DNA from: Thermoplasmata archaeon
GTDB lineage: Archaea; Thermoplasmatota; Thermoplasmata; GCA-020350865
DNA: 45,935 nt
Direction: 5' to 3'
NCBI GenBank assembly: GCA_020348445.1
Contig: CP070751.1
Coordinates: forward strand, 951,416-997,350
The notes below the pieces were generated by a model. That model ran no database searches, had not been told where the DNA came from, and saw only the letters and a list, made by a program, of their open reading frames with translations. Below, in pieces: positions 35,114-40,800 of the stretch (its first letter is position 1; each line of letters opens with the position of its first letter). Both the position numbers and the translations under genes were made by a program.

Positions 35114-35735
35114 GAATAAATATACAAAAATGTATGGCTGGTTATATGAAGCCTTTGGAATTCGGGAATTCACAATAGATGAATTCAAGGCGACTTTTCC
35201 CAGTCCTCAGCATGCAAAGATTATTTTTGATTTGATTCGATCTGATTTCATCAAGCGGGTAGCTAGGGGCAAATATAAGGTCACACCACCGAAAGAATTC
35301 GTACATCAGATTGTTATGGATAGCTTGAAACAAGAACATATTTTAATGGATGCGAAAAGAAGATATGCATACTGTGCAAACGATGCAGTGGGTATATGGA
35401 CCGATGGCTATTATTGGACTGGATTCACAAGGGGATACAAGCCTATTCACATAAAGATCTTTAGAAAGGACTTAAGATTTTGGAAAGAATTCTTCATGAA
35501 GAAAGATGCCGAGTTTGCATTGGAAAACGAGAATAGAACTTTATTCGGAATAACTTATATCTTACATCCAGTAAGGGATTTGAAAATAGAATCGAAAGAT
35601 GGGATTTTCGTGATTCCGTTAAAAGAGGTAATCGATTTCTGCATTGCAAATGAATTGTCATTTCGACCTGCATTGGAATATTTGGATGAGAGATATAGCT
35701 TGAACTTGTTTCAAAGTTACGAGCATGTACATTAA
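35112..35735 (+). CDS. AbiEi-like antitoxin / winged-helix regulator
   Basis: The 207-residue product begins with a winged helix (about 5-65; FTIDEFKATFPSPQHAKIIFDLI, FIKRVARGKYKV), followed by the AbiEi-type domain (about 70-200; YAYCANDAVGIWTDGYYWTG, KPIHIKIF, VIPLKEVIDFCIANEL). It matches the antitoxin half of type IV AbiE systems, which also represses its own operon through the winged helix. ATG 35112 is preferred over ATG 35090-35088: the TATA box is 27 bases upstream and the 23-bp palindrome lies in between. The toxin-like nucleotidyltransferase follows after nine bases. Confidence 0.88.
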   Translation: MNKYTKMYGWLYEAFGIREFTIDEFKATFPSPQHAKIIFDLIRSDFIKRVARGKYKVTPPKEFVHQIVMDSLKQEHILMDAKRRYAYCANDAVGIWTDGYYWTGFTRGYKPIHIKIFRKDLRFWKEFFMKKDAEFALENENRTLFGITYILHPVRDLKIESKDGIFVIPLKEVIDFCIANELSFRPALEYLDERYSLNLFQSYEHVH

Positions 35736-35744
35736 GGTGAGAAT

Positions 35745-36455
35745 TTGAAAGAGAGAATCTTTACAAGGGAAAGAACATGTTTTGATTTTCTGAGAAGTAT
35801 TCCATCCAAAAGAAAGTTCGTTGTTATAGGAGGTTTTGCTGTTTCTGCCTACGAATTTCCGAGATTATCTGTAGATCTTGATATAGTAATTCCAGAAGAG
35901 GAATTGAAATTCTTCATGAACCTTATTAAAAACCAGGATTTTGTTTTTAAAAAGGAAAAATCGGATTTTGATGATATTTATGGTGGGAAATATGAAAAAT
36001 ACATAAAAGAAGAGAAGCTACCCGTATCCGTGGATTTATTGATAAACTCGGTTATGGCCAGACAAACAAATTATTCATATTCATTTCAGTATTTGTTTAA
36101 ACATTCAAAAGCCCGGGAGATTCGTGGCTGGCATCCCGAAGCTAAGGTTACAGTTCGAGTCCCAAAGAAAGAGATGTTGATTGCTCTTAAGGTGAACTCC
36201 ATGAGAATGGCAGACAAACGGGATATTATTATGCTCTGTTATGAGAAACCGAATGCTGATATGATTATTAGGCATTTAAAGGACTGCCCAAGGGATAGTA
36301 TTATGGACAATCTGAATGAGCTTTTGGAATTGGTTGGGTCCCAGGATCATGATAACATGATCAAGGGAGTGTTTTCACTTTCCGATGATGTTTTGAAGCG
36401 TGCCGTAATAAGGTGTGAGAAGGTCATGGGAGAGGTTCTTGAGATGATTGAATAG
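35745..36455 (+). CDS. AbiEii-like nucleotidyltransferase (toxin of AbiE pair)
   Basis: The 236-residue product has the DNA polymerase beta-type nucleotidyltransferase signature VIGGFAVSAYEFPRLSVDLDIVI: a GG motif, an Arg, then S-x-D-x-D. Further acidic residues (SVDLL) and a helical C-terminal half follow. It fits the AbiEii/MenT family, whose members use nucleoside triphosphates to block tRNA or other targets. TTG 35745 is the start; GGTGA at 35736-35740 lies four bases before it. It is the second gene of an operon after the AbiEi-like gene, the usual antitoxin-toxin order. Confidence 0.88.
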   Translation: MKERIFTRERTCFDFLRSIPSKRKFVVIGGFAVSAYEFPRLSVDLDIVIPEEELKFFMNLIKNQDFVFKKEKSDFDDIYGGKYEKYIKEEKLPVSVDLLINSVMARQTNYSYSFQYLFKHSKAREIRGWHPEAKVTVRVPKKEMLIALKVNSMRMADKRDIIMLCYEKPNADMIIRHLKDCPRDSIMDNLNELLELVGSQDHDNMIKGVFSLSDDVLKRAVIRCEKVMGEVLEMIE

Positions 36456-36470
36456 GGATCATCGACGCAA

Positions 36471-36573
36471 AATGGGGCTAGGAGTGTGGGGAATTTGGTG
36501 GGAGGTGAGAAGACCAGGGGAGTCGGGAGGATGGTTCGGGATCAGGAAAGGGGGGAGGAGGAGGGGATTAGGG
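36471..36573 (+). repeat. G-rich dispersed repeat, copy 4
   Basis: A nearly complete copy (GGGGCTAGGAGTGTGGGG, CCAGGGGAGTCGGGAGG, GGAAAGGGGGGAGGAGG) between the AbiE pair and the VapBC pair. It begins 15 bases after the AbiEii stop. Confidence 0.9.
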
Positions 36574-36675
36574 GGGTTTTCAAGCTTGCTATGAGATCGA
36601 GGGGATTGGGGATTCGTGGGTGGGAGGAGATTGTACTCTAAAAGGGATGAGGATTATAAAAGAGTTAATTGTTAG

Positions 36676-37074
36676 TTAAACATTTCTTGGATCTTCCGCT
36701 AAAAGATCAGGTATCATTTCAAATATATGATCTGTGGACAATATCTTTTCACCATGGAGCTTTGCGGTTGCGATATGAAGTGAATCAAAAGTTCCAAGGA
36801 AATCGAATTGTTTCATCATTTTATTAGATTCCTTTAAGATTCTTTCATCTAACGGGAGTAATTTTATCTTCAAATTCTTTAGTATATCTTCAACCCGTAA
36901 GGCAACATCAATATTCTCATCTCTTATCAAAACCAATCTGGATTCCACAACTGAAAGAACTGAGGTGCATAATTTCTTTTCCTTTTTTATCCTTTTCTCC
37001 ACTGACTTCTTTAACCAGTCTTTTTCTTTGACTAAAGCCAAAATGCAGTCTGTATCAAGATACACGCTTACCAC
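36676..37074 (-). CDS. vapC: VapC-type PIN-domain toxin
   Basis: The 132-residue product is a PIN domain: the first acidic site YLDTDCILAL (Asp7, Asp9), a central Glu (VVESR), FDSLHIATA (third acid) and ILSTDHIFE (fourth acid). These form the magnesium site of VapC ribonucleases, which cut tRNA or rRNA. Its ATG overlaps the end of the antitoxin gene by 20 bases, so it is translationally coupled. The length is normal for the family. Confidence 0.93.
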   Translation of the reverse strand: MVSVYLDTDCILALVKEKDWLKKSVEKRIKKEKKLCTSVLSVVESRLVLIRDENIDVALRVEDILKNLKIKLLPLDERILKESNKMMKQFDFLGTFDSLHIATAKLHGEKILSTDHIFEMIPDLLAEDPRNV

Positions 37075-37282
37075 GTCTTAGTCGGCGTTTGGTTTCCTCG
37101 TAACCGTATTCCTCAGCCCTGAAATGTACCCTGTTGTAGAAAAGAACCGCTAATCTAGCACCATATCTCAAAGCCTCTGATCTTGAACTGAAAACTTTTT
37201 CTTCTATCAATTGGTCGATCTCATTTGCCAGGCCAATTGGAAGAGAAACTGCGGTAGATACACGATCTTTTGTTCGGGACAT
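37055..37282 (-). CDS. vapB: Ribbon-helix-helix antitoxin (VapB-type)
   Basis: The 75-residue product opens with a ribbon-helix-helix: the strand RVSTAVSLP followed by helices IGLANEIDQLIEEKV and SRSEALRYGARLAVL. The basic C-terminal tail would bind the PIN toxin. The ATG is immediately preceded by a perfect 20-bp palindrome (37283-37302), and a TATA-like AT-rich box (37304-37312) is centred 26 bases before it. The transcript is thus probably leaderless and the protein probably represses it. Confidence 0.92.
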   Translation of the reverse strand: MSRTKDRVSTAVSLPIGLANEIDQLIEEKVFSSRSEALRYGARLAVLFYNRVHFRAEEYGYEETKRRLRRGKRVS

Positions 37283-37312
37283 ATTTATACATATGTATAA
37301 ATCATTATTTTA
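37283..37312 (-). promoter_or_regulatory. Promoter and palindromic operator of vapBC
   Basis: ATTTATACAT (37283-37292) and ATGTATAAAT (37293-37302) form a perfect palindrome that touches the start codon. The TATA-like box TAAAATAAT (37304-37312, read on minus) lies just upstream, the same order (TATA, palindrome, start) as at the AbiE operon. Confidence 0.65.
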
Positions 37313-37360
37313 TCTTTTCGGTACTTTTTATGATCTTTTTTTTTACTAATTATTCTTTGT

Positions 37361-37408
37361 CCCACTATCTCCCAATGTTCCCATCGTTCCCAATGTTCCC
37401 GATGTTGA
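37361..37408 (+). repeat. Short tandem repeat (CCCAATGTTCCCATCGTT)
   Basis: An 18-bp unit is repeated about two and a half times (CCCAATGTTC..., with a slightly changed second copy ending CCCGATGTTG). It lies just before the palindromic repeat array. Confidence 0.5.
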
Positions 37409-37428
37409 TATAGGGGATTTTGTGGATC

Positions 37429-37554
37429 ATCTCACGAATTTGGCATGCCATTCATCTCACGGATTTGGCGGTAAATTTAGGGCTCATCTCACGAATATGG
37501 CCATTGAATTCTTGATTCTATATCACGAATTTGGTATGCCATTTGCGTGAGATA
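37429..37554. repeat. Array of palindromic repeat (TCACGAATTTGGCATGCCA type), four units
   Basis: Units start at 37429, 37454, 37486 and 37520. Each begins AT(C)TCACG(A/G)AT(T/A)TGG. The last is complete: TATCACGAATTTGG on the left, TATGCCA in the centre, and TGCGTGAGATA on the right, so left and right arms pair. The others are half or partial units. Single-stranded forms would give strong hairpins. Confidence 0.6.
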
Positions 37555-37710
37555 AGAGAGTGAGGCATATTGATTGATTTCAGAGCACTGGCTACCCTCA
37601 ATTTATACCTCTCATAACTTGCATTTTTAGCGGATCAGACAGGGTATGTGCGCTGGAAATGAGGAAAAATTTACCAGATTCGTGAGATGGGCTGGGTTTT
37701 GGGCCCAAAA

Positions 37711-37809
37711 AGGGGCTAGGAGTGTGGGGAATTTGGTGGGATGTTAGAAAACCAGGGGAGTCGGGAGGATGTTTTGGGGTGAGGAAAGGGGGGAGGAGGA
37801 GGAGGGGAT
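37711..37809 (+). repeat. G-rich dispersed repeat, copy 5
   Basis: A full copy introduced by the palindrome TTTTGGGCCCAAAA (37697-37710), a flank also found before copy 7. It separates vapBC from the first AAA/DUF4143 gene. It is followed by GGATGTTTTTTTTC and a stretch of about 110 bases without recognisable content. Confidence 0.9.
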
Positions 37810-37952
37810 GTTTTTTTTCAGGATATCCTCCGTACCTTCCGCTTCTCCGCTCTGCGAGGTCTCTCTTTGTTCATCCTCAAGGTTTTCAAATTTCTTCGAA
37901 ATCCGAAAACGAGCCACGCCCCCTCCTCAGAGTGGGTAAAATAAAAAATTGT

Positions 37953-39131
37953 TTAACGTATTTTGCCTAGAGCCGAATTTAAACCTGCCATATCAACAAA
38001 GGAAACCTTACAGCCATTAACCTTCTTGGTTCCTTTTTTACCTTCGTAAAATACAATGTATGCTTTCTTTGGTTTGTAATTATTGATAAATGAATGTAAA
38101 CTCTTGTCAATCGAATATGACCCTTCGGAGACCTTAACTTCTATGGGAATTACATCTTTTTTATGCTCTAAAACGAAATCAACTTCCACTTTTGATTTTG
38201 TCCTCCAATATTTTGGTATATAACCTGCTTTTATTACTTCGGAAAATACATAGTTTTCAAATACTTTTCCATCAGGTTTTACTGGGAAATCATCTATAAT
38301 TATATTTCTTAAACCGCAATCTAAGAAATATATCTTTGGTTGCTTTGTGAGTTCTTTGTTCTTATTTGTGAAATATGGTTTTACCCTCACAATAAAATAG
38401 CTCTTTTCCATTGCATCTAGATACTTCTTAAGTGTGGGGAAGGTAATGCCTAAAGTCTTTGTTGTGTTATCATAAGATATCAGATTGGCCGTGTTAATTG
38501 CCAAATATCTTGAGAGCTGTTCAAGAGCATTCATGTCGGAAATTGAAAATGTTCTTGCTACATCCTTGAGAATCATTGTCTCGTAAAGATCTCTCAGAAT
38601 AATTTTTTTCATGTTTGGATCCTTTGTCAGCACAACTTTCGGGTAACCACCATAGGTCATATGTTCCCAAACCATTCTTTTTGAAATCGTGATTGTTGTA
38701 GCTTTTTGTTTTTTTGCTTTTATGAATTCTGAATGAGAGAAAGGATACAATCTGACAATAGATACACGTCCAACCAAATAAAATAATATTTCCTTGGACA
38801 TCAATATTTCAGAGGAAGAGGTTATCCATAGTTTTCGTCCGGTGTCCACAAGATATTTCAATTTCGATCCCGAGTCCCTGCAATGCTGTACCTCGTCCAG
38901 AACAGAAAGTTCATGTCCTTCAATATATTGCATTTCAAATTTTTTGACATCCTCGTCAAACAATGCCCTTGCATCAGGATCATCGAACAACACGTACGAA
39001 GAATCGTATTTTTTCATTTGTTCCTTGAGAAATGTGGTTTTGCCTGCCTGTCTTGCTCCAACCACAGCTATCATATTATAGCTTTCGGAAACTGAACTGA
39101 AATGTTCCTTAAGGTCTCTTTTTACATACAT
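37953..39131 (-). CDS. AAA ATPase with DUF4143 (PD-(D/E)XK-like) domain
   Basis: The 392-residue product has Walker A GARQAGKTT and Walker B LSVLDEVQ in an AAA_14 domain (about 15-150), a linker with winged-helix character (about 200-265), and a C-terminal DUF4143 domain with VDFVLE...IPIEVK, the D-x-n-E-x-K pattern of PD-(D/E)XK nucleases. ATG 39131 (MYVKRDLKEHF) is preferred over ATG 39152 because the TATA box TTTAAATAC (39155-39163) is 28 bases upstream and family members usually begin MYIKR-like. The family is abundant in archaea and its role is unsettled; location among toxin-antitoxin pairs suggests a defence- or addiction-type unit. Confidence 0.92.
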   Translation of the reverse strand: MYVKRDLKEHFSSVSESYNMIAVVGARQAGKTTFLKEQMKKYDSSYVLFDDPDARALFDEDVKKFEMQYIEGHELSVLDEVQHCRDSGSKLKYLVDTGRKLWITSSSEILMSKEILFYLVGRVSIVRLYPFSHSEFIKAKKQKATTITISKRMVWEHMTYGGYPKVVLTKDPNMKKIILRDLYETMILKDVARTFSISDMNALEQLSRYLAINTANLISYDNTTKTLGITFPTLKKYLDAMEKSYFIVRVKPYFTNKNKELTKQPKIYFLDCGLRNIIIDDFPVKPDGKVFENYVFSEVIKAGYIPKYWRTKSKVEVDFVLEHKKDVIPIEVKVSEGSYSIDKSLHSFINNYKPKKAYIVFYEGKKGTKKVNGCKVSFVDMAGLNSALGKIR

Positions 39132-39153
39132 CAACTTTGATATACAATCCATT

Positions 39154-39232
39154 GTATTTAAACCTTACTAAAATTAATGTGCACTTTAACTTTAGTATTA
39201 CCAAAATTAAAGTCAATAATAGTTTTGGTAAT
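39154..39232 (-). promoter_or_regulatory. TATA box and nested inverted repeats upstream of the first AAA/DUF4143 gene
   Basis: TTTAAATAC (39155-39163) is the TATA box. Upstream are ATTACCAAAA (39197-39206) and TTTTGGTAAT (39223-39232), 10-bp arms with a 16-bp spacer, together with TACTAAA/TTTAGTA and ACTTTAA/TTAAAGT pairs between 39166 and 39213. TGTGCACTTTAA (39178-39189) resembles the TGCACACTTT copies at the second AAA/DUF4143 gene. Confidence 0.5.
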
Positions 39233-39248
39233 GATGAAATAGTAAAGA

Positions 39249-39355
39249 TAGGGCTAGGAGTGTGGGGAATTTGGTGGGATGGGAGAGAACCAGGGGAGTC
39301 GGGAGGATGTTTCGGGCCAGGAAAGGGGGAGGAAGGATGGGATGAGGGGATGCGG
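39249..39355 (+). repeat. G-rich dispersed repeat, copy 6
   Basis: A full copy (GGGCTAGGAGTGTGGGG, CCAGGGGAGTCGGGAGG, GGATGCGG) that lies between the start of the first AAA/DUF4143 gene and the 3' side of the RelE/ParE pair. It continues into the hairpin element described next. Confidence 0.9.
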
Positions 39356-39523
39356 TATCTCTTTCTTCCGTTCCTGCACTGGGCTACACCCCTTGCTTAG
39401 AGCTGATCGATTACAATACTTCCTGGGGGAGAAATCCCCCTGAACCGCAGGAAATCGCAGATTTCCGAGGGGCAGTGCTCATCTTTGATGAGCATGAGTC
39501 CCCCCTTTTCTTTTTCATTTCTT
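39356..39523 (+). ncRNA. Multi-hairpin element, copy 1 (candidate structured RNA)
   Basis: Three perfect stems follow one another: GGGGGA-GAAA-TCCCCC (39425-39440, closed by a GNRA-type GAAA tetraloop), GGAAATC-GCA-GATTTCC (39450-39466) and TGCTCATC-TTT-GATGAGCA (39476-39494). The last is enclosed by GGGG...CCCC (39469-39505) and followed by TTTTCTTTTT. A second copy lies at 43998-44165 with the same stems. The region 39524-39664 has nothing recognised. Confidence 0.55.
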
Positions 39524-39664
39524 GAGTGGCTGTCCAAATAAGATTGTTACTATACAGAGGGAGTGCGGAGGGGTAAAGATATGGTTGTCCTTACCTTCCA
39601 TCCCTTCTCTAGGCCATGCCCTTTGCTCGGGGCGGGGAAAAATTTGTAAGCTCTATATTTAGAA

Positions 39665-39952
39665 TTAGATATCGGGTAAAAGTCTCGCACCGTGAACGAT
39701 GGCGACTATCTCGATGGCCTCCTCCTTAATTCTGTAAACTATCCGATAATTTTGAAATATTCTTTCCCTTAAATCATCCCGCTGATATTCCGGAACCACT
39801 CGCCCAGCTTTAGGAAAACCCGGTATCTTTTCGATCAAAGTTACGATTCGTTGTGCAAAAAGCCGCGCGTAATGCTCCGAATCAAGAGCAATGTAGTTGC
39901 ATATTTCCTCAAGATCCGCAGCTGCTCTGGGAGACCAGATCAGCTTAACCAT
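39665..39952 (-). CDS. RelE/ParE-family toxin
   Basis: The 95-residue product shows the family pattern: IWSPRAAADLEEICNYIA at the start, the helical FAQRIVTLIEKIPGFPKAGRVVPE, then the central strands RERIFQNYRIVYRI and EIVAIVHGARLLP. ParE members poison gyrase and RelE members cut mRNA on the ribosome; the sequence alone does not separate the two here. Its ATG overlaps the stop of the antitoxin gene by 13 bases. The size is normal for the family. Confidence 0.92.
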   Translation of the reverse strand: MVKLIWSPRAAADLEEICNYIALDSEHYARLFAQRIVTLIEKIPGFPKAGRVVPEYQRDDLRERIFQNYRIVYRIKEEAIEIVAIVHGARLLPDI

Positions 39953-40125
39953 TTTTTCAATCGCTCCTTGGCCTCCTCATGGGAAATGCCCTTCCCTTCA
40001 TCTAGTTCCTTCAGACCCTTGTCCACCTTTTGTCTAAAATAAAGTTCGGCCATAATATCAGCTATACTGGCATCGTCCGGCATCTGTTGAATCATGGCTA
40101 TTACATTTTCTTTTAGATTTTGCAT
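39940..40125 (-). CDS. Antitoxin partner of the RelE/ParE toxin
   Basis: The 61-residue product is short and acidic-basic, with a helical N-terminus (MQNLKENVIAMIQQMPDDASI), YFRQKVDKGLKELDEG and the typical toxin-binding tail ISHEEAKERLKKWL. ATG 40125 is chosen because GGAGG (40133-40137 on minus) lies eight bases before it; the frame stays open upstream to 40290, but that part reads through the promoter. A TATA-like box lies at 40173-40186. It precedes the toxin, the usual order. Confidence 0.85.
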   Translation of the reverse strand: MQNLKENVIAMIQQMPDDASIADIMAELYFRQKVDKGLKELDEGKGISHEEAKERLKKWLS

Positions 40126-40251
40126 GATCAAGGCCTCCATATGGGAATTTTTAGTATTTGAGGTACTATTATTCAATTTATATTTAAGTGTTGCTCTATT
40201 TTTATGTTTACCCGAAAGATCATCGTTCAATCTGGTCATAATAAGCACCAT

Positions 40252-40291
40252 TATTACACGTGTTACATACCATTGTAACATTTGTAACATT
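40252..40291. promoter_or_regulatory. Cluster of TGTAACA half-sites upstream of the RelE/ParE operon
   Basis: TTGTAACAT occurs twice back to back (40274-40282 and 40282-40290), with inverted TGTTACATA at 40261-40269 and TATTACACG before it. The cluster lies about 70 bases beyond the probable TATA box. Confidence 0.4.
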
Positions 40292-40370
40292 AGGCTTTTG
40301 GGGTATATTAATCCTAATTTGGGGGGAGAATGTAAGTATTTGGATCATGGGTATGGTTTTTGGCATCCAT

Positions 40371-40525
40371 CACTCGTATTTGGCATACCATATGAGGGAG
40401 TTAACGCTCGTAATTGGCATGCCATCTAACGCTCGCAGTTGGCACCTAATTCAGGGTTTACCTCTCGTATTTGGCATGCCATCTGCGGGAGTTAGCGCTC
40501 GTAATTGGCATGCCAACTGTGAGAG
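40371..40525. repeat. Array of palindromic repeat (CTCG-N-TTGGCATGCCA), five units
   Basis: Units start at about 40371, 40404, 40429, 40462 and 40495, so most are 33 bases apart. The best unit is CTC-GTAA-TTGGCATGCCAA-CTGT-GAG (40498-40523), which is symmetrical in its outer and inner parts. Two units are half copies. A further half unit (TGCCATCTGCGAGAGG) lies at 40648-40663. The region 40526-40680 has no gene recognised. Confidence 0.6.
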
Positions 40526-40683
40526 TTGTGAAGGTGAGTTGTGATTGGTGTTTTTTGAGGACTGGCTGTGGTTTTAAACGAGGCTGGAAAATGGGATTTT
40601 TTGGGAAGGCAGATGGGGTAGGTGGGCTGAGAATTTATGGATTTTTGCCATCTGCGAGAGGTGGCTTGGGTTTTGGGGCCCAA

Positions 40684-40800
40684 AATGGGGGCTAGGAGTA
40701 TGGGGAATTTGGTGGGATGTTAGAAAACCAGGGGAGTCGGGAGGATGTTTCGGGGGTAGGAAAGGGGGGGAGGAGAATGGGTGTGGGGATGCGGCAATCC
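40684..40800 (+). repeat. G-rich dispersed repeat, copy 7
   Basis: A full copy introduced by TTTTGGGGCCCAAAA (40671-40685) and ending GGGGATGCGGCAATCC directly against the stop codon of the NosD/WEVPL gene at 40801. This is the cleanest example of a repeat that joins the 3' end of the C-terminal domain. Confidence 0.9.

Noticed and set aside
40126..40290. Extended N-terminus of the RelE/ParE antitoxin from ATG 40290
   Set aside because: It would translate through the TATA-like box and the TGTAACA cluster; ATG 40125 has GGAGG at good spacing.
40371..40525. 33-base periodic array that could be taken for a CRISPR
   Set aside because: The repeated part is a variable palindrome with no separate unique spacers of constant length, several units are half copies, and no cas gene is present.
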